Assembly: GCA_963762315.1 (NCBI GenBank)
Contig: CAVXKO010000006.1
Location: 372,001-436,000, forward strand
Direction of reading: 5' to 3'
Source: RPQJ01 sp963762315
Lineage (GTDB): Bacteria; Pseudomonadota; Gammaproteobacteria; Steroidobacterales; Steroidobacteraceae
DNA length: 64,000 nt
In this document: piece after piece, positions 8,269 through 18,386 of the stretch
How the letters are laid out: the number at the start of each line of letters is the position of its first letter
How positions within the stretch are numbered: position 1 is the first letter of the stretch
The notes under the pieces: model-generated
Told to the model about the DNA's origin: nothing
Database searches by the model: none
What the model saw: the letters and a program-made list of their open reading frames with translations, nothing else
Translations under genes and position numbers: made by a program

Positions 8269-8988
8269 TCAGTAATAGCTGAGAACGGCCTCCGGCGCCG
8301 CGCGTATCGCGAGCGCCAGGAGGCCCGCCAGCAGCAGCACGATCAGGCCGGCCAGCACGACCCGGGAGCCGGCGATGCCCTCCCCCGGCGGAACCTCGTT
8401 CGCGGCTCGCCGCCCGCTCAGCATCGCCTTCACCAGCGGCTGCCGCCGCACCAGTCCGTACCACGCGACGGCGGCCAGGTGCAGCACGAGGAGCGCGAGC
8501 AGCCAGTCGGCGTTCGCGTGGTGCAGCGACGTCAGCCGCCCGCTCGTCGCCTGCGACACCCAGCCGTAGAACGGTCCCGTGAACGCGATCTCGTCGTTGG
8601 CAAACAGGCCCGTGCCAGCCTGCGCCAGCAGCAACGCCAGCATGGCCACGACGCTCAGGGCGCCGAGTGGATTGTGCCCGACCACCGGGGCACTGCTCCT
8701 GCCGCGCACGTAGTCGATCACGCGGCGGGGCCCGCGCAGGAACACCGCGAAGCGTGCGTGGCGCGTGCCGACGAATCCCCACACGATGCGAAATACGACC
8801 AGCACCAGCACCGCGTATCCGCACCGCGCGTGCCAGGCAGACCACTCGGCGCCGGCGTAGTGGGTGGCCCACGATCCGGCGACGCACAGCGCCAGTGCCC
8901 AGTGCGCCAGGCGCAGGGGCAGGTCCCACACGAGGATCGTGCCGCCGTCAGGCGGGGCGTCGTTGGTTGATTTCGTAGAAATAGCCAT
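8269..8988 (-). CDS. Cytochrome b561-type membrane protein
   Basis: 239-residue inner-membrane di-haem cytochrome b of the Ni-Fe hydrogenase/b561 family. It opens with the conserved VWDLPLRLAHW segment (haem-ligand histidine about residue 29), and further histidines lie in WATHYAG, SAWHARCGY, HHANADW and LVLHLAAVAW. Four family helices are visible, plus an extra hydrophobic segment at the C-terminus (residues 205-228). Such proteins take electrons from quinol and pass them to periplasmic c-type cytochromes, so a link to the neighbouring c556 is plausible. Its start overlaps the end of the VOC gene by 41 bp. Confidence 0.85.
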   Translation of the reverse strand: MAISTKSTNDAPPDGGTILVWDLPLRLAHWALALCVAGSWATHYAGAEWSAWHARCGYAVLVLVVFRIVWGFVGTRHARFAVFLRGPRRVIDYVRGRSSAPVVGHNPLGALSVVAMLALLLAQAGTGLFANDEIAFTGPFYGWVSQATSGRLTSLHHANADWLLALLVLHLAAVAWYGLVRRQPLVKAMLSGRRAANEVPPGEGIAGSRVVLAGLIVLLLAGLLALAIRAAPEAVLSYY

Positions 8989-9415
8989 CCGGATCCCAGC
9001 AGCTGAGGCTGGTCATGCACAGTTCGGCGCCATCGGCGCCGCGCACGCGAAACTCGTGGGGCGCCGCGAAGATCCGCGCGCCGGATTCGACCAGGCGACG
9101 GTGGACGCCGGCCAGGTCGTCGGTCTGCAGGACGAACACGACGTCGCCGATGCCGAGCCGCGTGCGCTCGCCGGCGGGCGCCGGCAACGGAGGCGCCGTG
9201 AACTGCAGCAGGCCGATCATGCCGACCACCGGGTCCTGCGCCTTCATGATGACGAGGCGCGTGCGGTCGCCGGCCGCGCCAGCTGCGAGCCCGGTGCCGC
9301 TAAGCACGATTTCGTCGTCGTACCAGACCGTGAGGCCGAGCACGTCGCGATGGAACGCGATGGAACGCTCCAGGTCGCGCACGATCAACGTGGTGCGCTT
9401 GACGATGCTCGCCAT
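8948..9415 (-). CDS. VOC-superfamily (glyoxalase/dioxygenase-fold) protein
   Basis: 155-residue protein with two beta-alpha-beta-beta-beta modules typical of the vicinal oxygen chelate fold: TTLIVRDLERSIAFHRDVLG at the N-terminus and DVVFVLQTDDLAGVHRRLVE in the second half, ending with SLSCWDPDGYFYEINQR. The final glutamate in FYEIN is the usual metal ligand. The substrate cannot be told from sequence; lyase, dioxygenase or resistance roles are all found in the family. It lies upstream of the b561 gene with a 41-bp overlap. Confidence 0.8.
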   Translation of the reverse strand: MASIVKRTTLIVRDLERSIAFHRDVLGLTVWYDDEIVLSGTGLAAGAAGDRTRLVIMKAQDPVVGMIGLLQFTAPPLPAPAGERTRLGIGDVVFVLQTDDLAGVHRRLVESGARIFAAPHEFRVRGADGAELCMTSLSCWDPDGYFYEINQRRPA

Positions 9416-9544
9416 GTTGTCCTCGGCATGTCGGGGCCGCGGGATTCTAGCAACCCGTGACGCGGCTGCTGCTTTGGTTTAATTTGCCGCCCGCCTCCAC
9501 CGGCCCCCGCCGGATGCCGCACCCGACCGGAAGAGACCTGCACC

Positions 9545-9967
9545 ATGCCCGCGACCCTGCTGCGCCGCCTCGGCGCGATGATCTACGACACGCTGCTGCT
9601 GGCCGCCGTGCTGATGCTCGGAACGGGCCTCATGCTGCCGCTGACCGGGGGCGAAGCCATCCGCGGGGATACGCACCCGGTGCTCGAATGGGTCTATCGC
9701 GCCCTGCTCGTCGCCCTGACCGTCGGGTTCTTCGGCTTGTTCTGGACGCGCAACGGCCAGACGCTCGGCATGGCTGCGTGGCGCATCAAGGTCGAGCGCG
9801 AGGATGGCGCAAACCTCACCTGGCGCGATGCCGTCACTCGCCTCGGCGCCGCGGTGCTCTCCTGGCTGCCCGCAGGCCTCGGGTTTCTCTGGATCCTGTT
9901 CGACGGGAAGAAACGGGCATGGCACGACCGCCTGTCGCACACGCGAGTGGTGCTGCTGCCGAAATGA
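9545..9967 (+). CDS. RDD-family membrane protein
   Basis: 140-residue inner-membrane protein. It starts with LLRRLGAMIYDTLLL, which carries the Arg/Asp pattern that names the RDD family, followed by two to three transmembrane helices and a conserved middle segment FWTRNGQTLGMAAWRIKV. It ends with WHDRLSHTRVVLL. Function in general is unknown; some members act as ion antiporters. It is a single gene convergent with lptG. Confidence 0.85.
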   Translation: MPATLLRRLGAMIYDTLLLAAVLMLGTGLMLPLTGGEAIRGDTHPVLEWVYRALLVALTVGFFGLFWTRNGQTLGMAAWRIKVEREDGANLTWRDAVTRLGAAVLSWLPAGLGFLWILFDGKKRAWHDRLSHTRVVLLPK

Positions 9968-9991
9968 GCCCGCGTGCCCGCGCGGGGCAGA

Positions 9992-11059
9992 TCAGCGTGT
10001 GCGCCACAGCAGCACGCTCGTCAGGATCGCGAGTCCGAACGTCGGTATCCAGCCGATCAGCCAGGGCGGCAGGGCGAACAACTGGCCGCCGCTCTCGAGC
10101 GTCTGGCTGAGCAGCATGAACCCCGCGCCGATCAGGATGCCGACCACCGCGCTCGCGCCTTGCCCGGACGAACGCATCGGACCGAGCGCGAAAGGCAGCG
10201 CGAGGATGACCACCAGCACCAGCGCGACGAGGCGCGCGATGCGTGCCCAGAACGCGACGTCGAAGCGCGCGTGCTCCAGGTCATTGCGCTGGAGGTGATC
10301 GGCGTAGGCCCGCAGGTCGCGCAGTCCCATCGAGTCGGGCTCCACCACCGCGAGGCCGAGGAACTCGGGCGACAGGGTCGAGCGGACCTCTTCCTTCGCC
10401 TTGCGGGAAGCTTCCGTGCCTGTCGCGGTGAACCGGGTCTCGTCGAAGTTCTGCAACTGCCAGAGATTGTCCTCGCCGACGCTGGCGCTTTCGGCGCGAC
10501 CGACGCTGAGCAGCCTGCGATCGGGACTGAACCGGAACACCTGCACGCCGCCATAGCTCGCGCTGCCGGATTGCTGGTCGACGCTGATCACCGTGTCGCC
10601 GTCGCGCACCCAGGTGCCGCGGCTGCCCGCGAAGCTGAACTCGCTGAACTTGCTGAAGACCTTCATCTGCCGCGCGTATTTGCCGAGCGGAGGGGCGACG
10701 AACTCGCCGACGAGGAACATCACGGCGGCGAGCAGGATGCCGGCCACGCCGAGCCAGCGGCAGAACTGGAAGACCGTGATGCCGGAGGCGCGCATCACCA
10801 CGAGTTCGCTGCCGCGCGCGAGGTTGCCGAGGCCGAGCAACGCGCCGATCAAGGCGGCCACCGGCAGCAACTGCACGAGGTAACCCGGCAGGTTGAGCGC
10901 GACGAACAGCATCGCCTGGCTCGCCGTGTAACCGCCGACGCCGATGTCGTTCTGCTGGCCGATGAACAGGAACAGCGCGCCGAGCGCCGTGAGCACGAGC
11001 GTCACGAGCCCGGTGTAGGCCAGCACCGTGCGCACGATGTAGTTGCCGAGGACGTTCAT
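9992..11059 (-). CDS. lptG: LPS export permease LptG
   Basis: 355-residue inner-membrane permease that, with LptF and two LptB ATPases, extracts lipopolysaccharide from the inner membrane for delivery to LptA. Three helices at the N-terminus (residues 10-110), a periplasmic beta-jellyroll (about 130-265) and three helices at the C-terminus match the family. Conserved elements include GNLARGSELVVMRASGI in the coupling loop. The start chosen, MNVLGNYIVRTVL, overlaps the lptF stop as ATGA. It is translationally coupled to lptF, and essential in most LPS-bearing bacteria. Confidence 0.93.
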   Translation of the reverse strand: MNVLGNYIVRTVLAYTGLVTLVLTALGALFLFIGQQNDIGVGGYTASQAMLFVALNLPGYLVQLLPVAALIGALLGLGNLARGSELVVMRASGITVFQFCRWLGVAGILLAAVMFLVGEFVAPPLGKYARQMKVFSKFSEFSFAGSRGTWVRDGDTVISVDQQSGSASYGGVQVFRFSPDRRLLSVGRAESASVGEDNLWQLQNFDETRFTATGTEASRKAKEEVRSTLSPEFLGLAVVEPDSMGLRDLRAYADHLQRNDLEHARFDVAFWARIARLVALVLVVILALPFALGPMRSSGQGASAVVGILIGAGFMLLSQTLESGGQLFALPPWLIGWIPTFGLAILTSVLLWRTR

Positions 11060-12157
11060 GGCTCCGCCCTCGAAGCCTTGCGCCGGCGCCACAGCGGTCC
11101 GGGCCGTTCGTCACGCCACACCAGCCACACGGCAACGAGCAGCGGAATGAGGTGCACCCACCACAGGCCGAGTTGCCCGCCCGGGGCATCTTTCTGGATC
11201 GACACTCGCACGGCGGAAAGCAGGTTGGAGTACAGGAAATACGCGAGCACGGCGAGGCCGATGCGCGCGAATCGGCCCTGCCTCGGCCTCAGCTTCGAGA
11301 GGGGCACCGCGAGCATCATGAGCACGAAGGCCATCACGGGCACGGCGGTGCGCCACGCGAGCTCGGCTTTGTCCGCGGGCTTGTCCGATTTCAGCAGCGA
11401 CGCCGTGGACTTGAGTTCCTCCTTGTCCTTCTTCGCCTTGACGTCCGGCAGGCGGATCGGGATGCCGTGCTCCTTGAACTCGACGACGCGCCAGTTGCGC
11501 GTCCCGGGGACGCCTTCGTAGCGGCGGCCGTCGAACAACACGAACATCTGCTCGGCCTGCCCGGCGCCGCGCTGCACCGCGCGCGCGGCCACCGCGAGTC
11601 TCGAGCTTGTCGTCCACGTGCCGCTGCACGAACACGCCGAACAGCTCGCCCGACTGATCGACCCTCTCGGCGTAGAAGACCGCGTCGCCGCCGAGGAAGC
11701 TGCGGAATCGGCCCGGCTCCAGGGCGCCGAACTGCGCCGCCCGCATCGCCTCGGCGCGCAGCTCCTGCGACTTCACCCAGGCGTCCGGGACGATGCGGTA
11801 CGACAGCACGGCCAGGAACGCGACGATAAACAGCGTCATCAGCAGGATCGGGCGATAGATGCTGGCGTTGCCGACGCCGCAGGCCGCCATCGCCGTCATC
11901 TCGCTCTCGTGGTACAGGCGGCCGAGCGCGAGCACGATGCCCAGGAACAGGCCGATGGGGACCAGCACCGTGAGCTGCTGCAGGGTGGCCAGCCCGATGA
12001 GGGTCATGACCAGGCCTCCGGGGAAGTCGTTCTGCGCCGCCTGGCCGAGCACGCGCGCGAACTGGTTCGACAGGAGCACGATGAGCAGCACGCCGGTGAC
12101 CGCGATGAAAGTCCCTGCGACTTCGCGCAGGAGGTAGCGGTCGAGGCGGGTCAGCAA
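11056..12157 (-). CDS. lptF: LPS export permease LptF (frameshifted in this sequence)
   Basis: Partner of LptG in the LptB2FG complex. Residues from LTRLDRYLLREV to RHVDDKLE are in one frame; the rest, from AARAVQRGAGQAEQMFVLF to the stop, is in another. Removing one base at about 11599 restores a continuous protein of about 366 residues of normal length with both helix bundles and the periplasmic domain. A single-base insertion in the assembly is therefore likely. No ATG precedes LTRLDRY; TTG at 12157 (or CTG at 12154) with an upstream GGAG fits best. Divergent from pepA across 169 bp. Confidence 0.88.
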
Positions 12158-12326
12158 AGGTCGCGGCTCCAGGCAGGAATGGGTAGACTTCGGGCCCGCG
12201 CGGCACGGTGGAGCCGTCTCCCTGCCAGGGCTCTCCGGGCGCGCGACGCAAGTGTAACGGGCGATCCGGCACGGTGAATACATTCGCCGCCAGGAAGCCC
12301 CAGGCCAAGGACAAGCAGGTATCGCG

Positions 12327-13810
12327 ATGCGTTCATTCGTCGTCACCGGGTCGGCTGCGCGCCAGAAGACCGATTGCGCCATCGTCGGGCTGCACGACGG
12401 CGCCGAACCGTCCGGGGCCGCGGCCCAGCTCGATGCCGCGACGGGTGGGCGGATCACGCGCCTCGTCAAGCGCGGCGACCTCCGGGGCCGCGCGGGCGAA
12501 GTGGCGCTCGTGGACCCGGATCGCGGCCCGGCCGAGCGCATTCTCGTCGTCGGCCTCGGCAAGAAGGACGGCTACGACCGCAAGCGCTACAAGAAGGCGC
12601 TGGCCGCGGCCTTCGCGGTGGCGGCCAAGACGGGCGCCCGCGATGCCGTGAGCTACCTGTCGCTCGATTCGATCGCCGCCACCGACACCTATTATCGTGC
12701 CCGGCTGGCGGCCGAGGCGCTCGGCAACGCGCTCTACCGCGTCCCGGCGATCCGCAGCAAGCGCGACCGGTCCGAATCGCGCCTCAAGAGCATTGGCGTC
12801 GCGGTCGCTGGGCGCGACCAGAAGGCCGACGCCCAGCGCGGCCTCGAGCACGGGCTCGGCATCGCCGCAGGCGCCGCATTGACGCGCGACCTGGCGAATC
12901 TCCCCGCCAACGTCTGCACCCCGGGCCACCTCGCCCAGCGTGCCCGCGAACTCGCGAAGGCCTATGCGTCGGTGCGGGCGCAGGTGCTCGAAGAGCGCGA
13001 CCTGAAGCGCCTGAAGATGGGTTCCTTCCTCTCGGTCACGGCGGGCACCGACGAGCCGGCAAAACTGGTCGTCCTGCGCCACGACGGCGGGCGCAAGAAC
13101 GAAGCGCCCATCGTGCTGGTCGGCAAGGGGGTCACGTTCGACAGCGGCGGCATCTCCCTCAAGCAGCCGCCCGGCATGGATGAAATGAAGTTCGACATGA
13201 CGGGCGCCGCGAGCGTCTTCGGCGCGATCAAGGCCGCGGCGGAAATCGGCCTCAAGAAGAACGTCATTGGCATCGTGCCGGCCTGCGAGAACATGCCGAG
13301 CGGACGCGCCACCAAGCCCGGCGACATCGTGACCAGCATGTCGGGCCAGACCATCGAGGTGATCAACACGGACGCCGAGGGCCGGCTGATCCTGTGCGAC
13401 GCGCTCACCTACTCGCGGCGCTTCAAGCCGGCCGTCGTGGTGGACATCGCCACGCTGACCGGGGCCTGCGTGATCGCGCTCGGCGCGCACTTGAGCGCGG
13501 TCATGAGCAACGACGATGACCTGGCGGCGGAACTGCAGGAAGCGGGGCGCCGCGCCGAGGACCGCTGCTGGCGCATGCCGCTGGCCGAGGAATACCACGA
13601 CCAGCTGAAGAGCAATTTCGCCGACTTCGCCAATGCCTGCGGTCGCGACGGCGGCGCCATCACGGCCGCCTGTTCCTCGCCAAGTTCACGGACGGCCTGC
13701 GCTGGGCGCACCTCGACATCGCGGGCACGGCCTATCTCACGGGCTCGCACAAAGGCAGCACCGGCCGCCCGGTGCCCTTGCTGGTCGACTTCCTCCTGCA
13801 TCACGATTGA
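12327..13810 (+). CDS. pepA: Leucyl aminopeptidase PepA (M17), frameshifted in this sequence
   Basis: Cytosolic M17 metallo-aminopeptidase of about 494 residues; E. coli PepA is 503. Metal and catalytic residues are visible in VGKGVTFDSGG, MKFDMTGAA and the family signature NTDAEGRL. At about 13672 the frame changes after AITAAC: the conserved tail (FLAKFTDGLRWAHLDIAGTA to FLLHHD) continues in another frame to the stop at 13810, so one base is missing here. The gene is followed after 11 bp by holC, the normal pepA-holC-valS order of gammaproteobacteria. PepA also acts as a DNA-binding recombination accessory factor in E. coli; whether that applies here is unknown. Confidence 0.9.
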
Positions 13811-13821
13811 GGATCGATCCG

Positions 13822-14259
13822 TTGGCCTTGCCGAAGGTGGACTTCTACTTGCTCGCGGCCGCCGAGCCGCGGGCGCGGCTCGTCACGATCTGCCGCCTCG
13901 CCGAAAAAGCGTTCGAACAGGGCCTCAAGGTGGCCGTGCGCACCTCGAGCCCGGGCGAGACCGCCGAGATTGACGACCTGCTCTGGACCTTCGCCGACCG
14001 CAGCTTCGTGCCGCACGGCGTCTGGCCCGCCGAACACGAGTTCGCGGCAGCGACGCCGGTCCTCATCGGCAGCTCGGCCCTGCCCGACACGCACCGCGAC
14101 GTGCTGTTCAACCTCGCTCCCGATGCGCCGGCCGATGTTTCCGGCTACGCTCGCATCTGCGAGGTGGTGGGAGGCGACGAAGAGTCACGGCAGCGGGCCC
14201 GGCTGCGCTGGCGCGCCTACCGCGATGCAGGTTGTTCACCCGAGAAGGTGGACGTCTGA
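13822..14259 (+). CDS. holC: DNA polymerase III chi subunit HolC
   Basis: About 145-residue chi subunit of the clamp-loader complex, which contacts single-strand-binding protein. Family pattern: VDFYLLAAAEPRARLVTICRL at the start, then the WTFADRSFVPHG and PVLIGSSA segments and the Rossmann-like C-terminal part FNLAPDAPAD. No ATG is available at the right place; TTG at 13822, with GAGG nine bases upstream overlapping the pepA stop, is the likely start (TTG at 13828 is an alternative). Located between pepA and valS as in Pseudomonas. Confidence 0.88.
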   Translation: MALPKVDFYLLAAAEPRARLVTICRLAEKAFEQGLKVAVRTSSPGETAEIDDLLWTFADRSFVPHGVWPAEHEFAAATPVLIGSSALPDTHRDVLFNLAPDAPADVSGYARICEVVGGDEESRQRARLRWRAYRDAGCSPEKVDV

Positions 14260-14287
14260 GCCCGGGGGACCGGGTCACGGAGCGACC

Positions 14288-14572
14288 ATGAACGAACACG
14301 TCGATGCCATCCCGGTCCTGACCGACATTGTCGAGGACGCCGAACGGGGCGCCTCGCCCGCCACGGATCCCACGGTCACCTTCCTCGAGGAACTCGAGTC
14401 CCACCTGACGGCGACCATCCACGAGCACGCCGACGAGCTGGTCCACAACGCCTGCCGGGAAATGGAGGCGCTGCTGCTCGAGCAGGTGTCGGACCGGCTG
14501 AAGGCCGACCTGCCGATGCTCGTCTCCCGGGTGATCCTCGAGCACTTCCGCGGCCCCCAGCACACGAACTGA
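14288..14572 (+). CDS. Small conserved-context hypothetical protein
   Basis: 94-residue acidic helical protein (MNEHVDAIPVLTDIVEDAER...), ending VSRVILEHFRGPQHTN. It has no signal peptide or membrane segment; residues 35-85 could form a long amphipathic helix or coiled coil. It lies 28 bp after holC and just before the valS promoter, where related genomes also carry small genes of unknown role. Function unknown. Confidence 0.6.
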   Translation: MNEHVDAIPVLTDIVEDAERGASPATDPTVTFLEELESHLTATIHEHADELVHNACREMEALLLEQVSDRLKADLPMLVSRVILEHFRGPQHTN

Positions 14573-14598
14573 CGCCTCGGCCAGCCCCTGCCGCCCGG

Positions 14599-14604
14599 TA
14601 TAAT
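14599..14604 (+). promoter_or_regulatory. Candidate -10 element (TATAAT) for valS
   Basis: A perfect TATAAT lies 26 bp before the valS start in otherwise GC-rich DNA. I see no good -35 hexamer at 16-18 bp, so the promoter may rely on other contacts. Confidence 0.45.
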
Positions 14605-14629
14605 TGCGGGTTACGCTGCGAGGCTGACG

Positions 14630-17413
14630 ATGGACAAGAGCTACTCCCCCCGCGACATCGAGGCCCGCCTGTACGAGGGATGGGAAGCCTCCGGCTGGTT
14701 TGCACCGACCGGCACGGGCACGCCCTTCTCGATCGCCATCCCGCCGCCGAACGTCACCGGGACCCTGCACATGGGGCACGCGTTCCAGCACACGCTGATG
14801 GACGCCCTCACCCGCTTCCACCGCATGGAGGGCGATCGCACCCTGTGGCAGCCGGGCACCGACCACGCGGGCATCGCGACGCAGATGGTCGTCGAGCGGC
14901 AACTCGGTGGCGAAGGCAAGACGCGGCACGACCTCGGCCGCGACGCATTCGTCGAGCGCGTGTGGCGATGGAAGGAACAGTCGGGCGGCACGATCTCGCG
15001 GCAGATGCGGCGCCTCGGCAACTCGGTGGACTGGTCGCGCGACCGGTTCACCATGGACGAGGGCCTCTCGGATGCCGTGAAGGAAGTCTTCGTGCGGCTG
15101 TACGAAGAGAGCCTCATCTACCGCGGCCAGCGTCTGGTGAACTGGGATCCGGTGCTGCACACCGCACTGTCCGATCTCGAGGTCGTCTCCGAGCCCGAGT
15201 CGGGCAGCCTGTGGCACCTGCGCTACCCGCTCGAGGACGGCAGCGCGCAGGTGATCGTGGCGACCACGCGGCCCGAGACCATGCTGGGCGACACGGCCGT
15301 GGCCGTGCACCCGCAGGACGAGCGCTACGCGCATCTCGTCGGCAAGCGCATCCGCCTGCCGCTCACGGACCGGCTCATCCCGGTCATTGCGGACGACTAC
15401 GTCGACCCGGCCTTCGGCAGCGGCTGCGTGAAGATCACGCCAGCGCACGACTTCAACGACTACGAGATCGGCAAGCGCCACTCGCTGCCCATGATCAACG
15501 TGCTCACGGCCGACGCCGCGATGAACGACGAAGTGCCCGCGGCGTATCGCGGGCTCGATCGCTTCGAGGCGCGCAAGCGCGTGGTTGCGGACCTCGATGC
15601 CGCCGGCCTGCTGGAGAAGACCGACCCGCACACGCTGCCCGTCCCGCGCGGCGACCGCTCGGGCGCGGTGCTCGAACCCTGGCTGACCGATCAGTGGTAC
15701 GTGCGCGTCGCCCCGCTCGCGGCGCCGGCGATCGAGGCCGTCGAGAGCGGCCGCATCAGGTTCGTGCCGGAGAACTGGGCGAAGACCTACTTCCAGTGGA
15801 TGCGCAACATCCAGGACTGGTGCATCAGCCGGCAGCTGTGGTGGGGCCACCGCATCCCGGCATGGTACGACGACGAGGGCAACATCTTCGTCGCGCGCAG
15901 CGAGGCCGAGGCGCAGGCCGCGGCCGCGAGCAAGCACGGCCGCGCCGTGGCGCTGCGCCAGGACGAAGACGTGCTCGACACCTGGTTCAGCTCGGCGCTG
16001 TGGCCGTTCTCGACGCTCGGATGGCCGCAGCAGACGGCCGAGCTGAAGGCGTTCTACCCGACGACGGTGCTGGTCACCGGCTTCGACATCATCTTTTTCT
16101 GGGTCGCCCGCATGATCATGATGGGCCTCAAGTTCGCCGGGGACGTGCCGTTCCGCGAGGTGTACATCACGGGCCTGATCCGCGACGAGCACGGCAACAA
16201 GATGTCGAAGTCGAAGGGCAACATCATCGACCCGCTCGACCTCATCGACGGCATCGACCTCGAGTCGCTGGTCGCCAAGCGCACGACGGGGCTGATGCAG
16301 CCGCAGATGAAGAACGCCATCGAGAAGGCCACGCGCAAGCAGTTCCCGCAGGGCATCCCGGCGTTCGGCACGGACGCGGTGCGCTTCACGTTCGCCGCGC
16401 TCGCAACGATGGGCCGCGACATCCGTTTCGACCTCGGGCGCGTCGAGGGCTACCGCAACTTCTGCAACAAGCTGTGGAACGCCACGCGCTACGTGCTGAT
16501 GAACACCGAGGAACACGCGGCCGGCCTGCGCGCGGAGCCGTGCGAATACTCGGTGGCCGACCGCTGGATCCGCGGCCGGCTCGGCCACGCCGTCGGCGAA
16601 GTCCGCAAGAACCTCGCCGCCTATCGCTTCGACCTCGCCGCGCAGGCCATGTACGAGTTCGTCTGGTACGAATTCTGCGACTGGTACCTCGAACTGGCCA
16701 AGCCCACGCTGCAGGCCCTCGACGCCGACGAGGCGTCGAAGCGCGGCACGCGCCGCACGCTCCTCGAAGTGCTCGAGGCCACGCTGCGCATGCTGCATCC
16801 GCTGATGCCGTTCATCACGGAGGAGATCTGGCGCAAGGTAGCGCCGCTCGCCGGCGTGGACGGCCCAACGATCATGCTCCAACCCTACCCGAAGGCCGCT
16901 GATTTCCCGACGGATGCGCAGGCCGAACGGGAAATCGCGGCGCTGCAGGCGGTGGTGCTCGGCATCCGCCAGATCCGCGGCGAGCTCGACGTGCCGCATT
17001 CGCGCACGACGCCGGTGTACGTGCGCTCCGAGCGGGCGGGCGACGCGCAAGCCATCGCCGCGCTCGCGGGCACGATCGCGCGCGTGGGCAACCTCGAATC
17101 CGTCACCGTGGTGGCGTCCGAATCGGACCTGCCGCCCTGCGCGATCGCGATGATCGACGGGCGGACGGTGCTTGCGCCGTTCGCGCGGCTGATCGACGAC
17201 ATCTCGGCGGAGATGGCGCGCCTCGAGAAACGCAGGACACGCACGCTTGCCGATCGCGACAAGTGCACGGCGAAGCTGGCCAACGCGAATTTCGTCGCCA
17301 ACGCGCCGGCCGAAGTGGTCGAGCAGGAACGCGCGCGGGTCGCCGATTTCGACGGCCAGCTCGCGCAGCTGGCCGAGCAGTTGCGGCGCCTCGCCGCAAT
17401 CGCCCCGAAATAG
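14630..17413 (+). CDS. valS: Valyl-tRNA synthetase
   Basis: 927-residue class Ia aminoacyl-tRNA synthetase that charges tRNA-Val. The HIGH-type motif is PPNVTGTLHMGHA (about residues 41-53) and the KMSKS motif is NKMSKSKGN (about 523-531). Between them lies the CP1 editing domain with TTRPETMLGDTAV and the threonine-rich editing pocket. The C-terminal coiled coil (residues 860-927, EMARLEKRRTRTLADRDK...) is present. Length is close to the usual 950. Independent promoter; next gene 9 bp after a stop codon belongs to the MoxR operon. Confidence 0.97.
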   Translation: MDKSYSPRDIEARLYEGWEASGWFAPTGTGTPFSIAIPPPNVTGTLHMGHAFQHTLMDALTRFHRMEGDRTLWQPGTDHAGIATQMVVERQLGGEGKTRHDLGRDAFVERVWRWKEQSGGTISRQMRRLGNSVDWSRDRFTMDEGLSDAVKEVFVRLYEESLIYRGQRLVNWDPVLHTALSDLEVVSEPESGSLWHLRYPLEDGSAQVIVATTRPETMLGDTAVAVHPQDERYAHLVGKRIRLPLTDRLIPVIADDYVDPAFGSGCVKITPAHDFNDYEIGKRHSLPMINVLTADAAMNDEVPAAYRGLDRFEARKRVVADLDAAGLLEKTDPHTLPVPRGDRSGAVLEPWLTDQWYVRVAPLAAPAIEAVESGRIRFVPENWAKTYFQWMRNIQDWCISRQLWWGHRIPAWYDDEGNIFVARSEAEAQAAAASKHGRAVALRQDEDVLDTWFSSALWPFSTLGWPQQTAELKAFYPTTVLVTGFDIIFFWVARMIMMGLKFAGDVPFREVYITGLIRDEHGNKMSKSKGNIIDPLDLIDGIDLESLVAKRTTGLMQPQMKNAIEKATRKQFPQGIPAFGTDAVRFTFAALATMGRDIRFDLGRVEGYRNFCNKLWNATRYVLMNTEEHAAGLRAEPCEYSVADRWIRGRLGHAVGEVRKNLAAYRFDLAAQAMYEFVWYEFCDWYLELAKPTLQALDADEASKRGTRRTLLEVLEATLRMLHPLMPFITEEIWRKVAPLAGVDGPTIMLQPYPKAADFPTDAQAEREIAALQAVVLGIRQIRGELDVPHSRTTPVYVRSERAGDAQAIAALAGTIARVGNLESVTVVASESDLPPCAIAMIDGRTVLAPFARLIDDISAEMARLEKRRTRTLADRDKCTAKLANANFVANAPAEVVEQERARVADFDGQLAQLAEQLRRLAAIAPK

Positions 17414-17421
17414 GAGAGCCG

Positions 17422-18375
17422 ATGGTGAACAGCGCGAGCCCCACCCGCGAAGACGACAGCCCGGCGCTCGTGGACGCCGCCGTCGCCGGCCTCAACGGGA
17501 TCATCCTCGGCAAGGAAGCGCAGATCCGCCTGTGCTTGGCGTGCCTGCTCGCGCGCGGCCACCTGCTCATCGAGGACATCCCGGGCGTCGGCAAGACGAC
17601 GCTCGCGCACGCGCTCGCACGCACGCTCGGCCTCACCTACCAGCGCATCCAGTTCACCAGCGACCTGCTGCCGGCCGACATCATCGGCGTGTCCATCTTC
17701 GATCCGGAGAGCGGTCAGTTCCGCTTCCATCGCGGCCCGGTGTTCGCGCAGCTCGTGCTGGCCGACGAGGTCAACCGAGCCACGCCGAAGGCCCAGAGCG
17801 CGCTGCTCGAGGCCATGGAAGAACACCAGGTCACGGCGGATGGCCACACCTACCCCATGACCGAACCGTTCTTCGTCATCGCGACGCAGAACCCGGTGTA
17901 CCAGGTGGGCACGTTCCCGCTGCCCGAATCGCAGCTCGATCGCTTCCAGATGCGGATCCAGATCGGTTACCCGGCGCCTTCGCTCGAGCGGCAGCTGCTG
18001 CTCGGCAGGGATCGTCGGGACCTGCTCGCGACGCTGGCCCCGGCGATCACACCGCAGCAACTGCTGCGCCTGCAGGGCGAGGTACCGAAGGTGCACGCGT
18101 CCGAGGCGCTGCTCGACTACGTGCAGGACATCGCGCGCTATACACGACAGGCGTCGGAGTTCGAAGCCGGGCTTTCGCCGCGAGCGGTCATCGCGCTGCT
18201 GCGCGCCGCCCAGGCCTGGGCGTTGATGCACTCCCACCCGGGCGTGTTGCCCGAGGACGTGCAGGCCGTGCTGCCGTCGGTCGTCGGCCATCGCCTCGCG
18301 CCGCGCGAGGAATCGCGGTTCCGGGACGCGGGGCAGGTCGGCGAGTTCGTGCTGAACGCGGTGCCCGTCCCGTAA
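17422..18375 (+). CDS. MoxR-type AAA+ ATPase
   Basis: 317-residue AAA+ ATPase with Walker A PGVGKTT (about residue 54), Walker B VLADEVNRA and sensor 1 VIATQNP. MoxR proteins act as chaperones that mature or activate partner proteins, usually encoded next to a DUF58 protein and a membrane transglutaminase. That exact trio follows here. GGAG lies seven bases before the ATG, directly behind valS (8 bp gap), so read-through from valS is likely. Confidence 0.92.
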   Translation: MVNSASPTREDDSPALVDAAVAGLNGIILGKEAQIRLCLACLLARGHLLIEDIPGVGKTTLAHALARTLGLTYQRIQFTSDLLPADIIGVSIFDPESGQFRFHRGPVFAQLVLADEVNRATPKAQSALLEAMEEHQVTADGHTYPMTEPFFVIATQNPVYQVGTFPLPESQLDRFQMRIQIGYPAPSLERQLLLGRDRRDLLATLAPAITPQQLLRLQGEVPKVHASEALLDYVQDIARYTRQASEFEAGLSPRAVIALLRAAQAWALMHSHPGVLPEDVQAVLPSVVGHRLAPREESRFRDAGQVGEFVLNAVPVP

Positions 18376-18386
18376 CGCGGACGGCC

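Noticed and set aside
14108..17050. Very long open frame (980 codons) on the minus strand opposite valS
   Set aside because: It is a GC-driven shadow: the valS frame on the plus strand has full motif support, and the opposite frame shows Arg/His-rich composition without domains. Similar antisense frames opposite the HEAT kinase, metG and aceE were rejected for the same reason.
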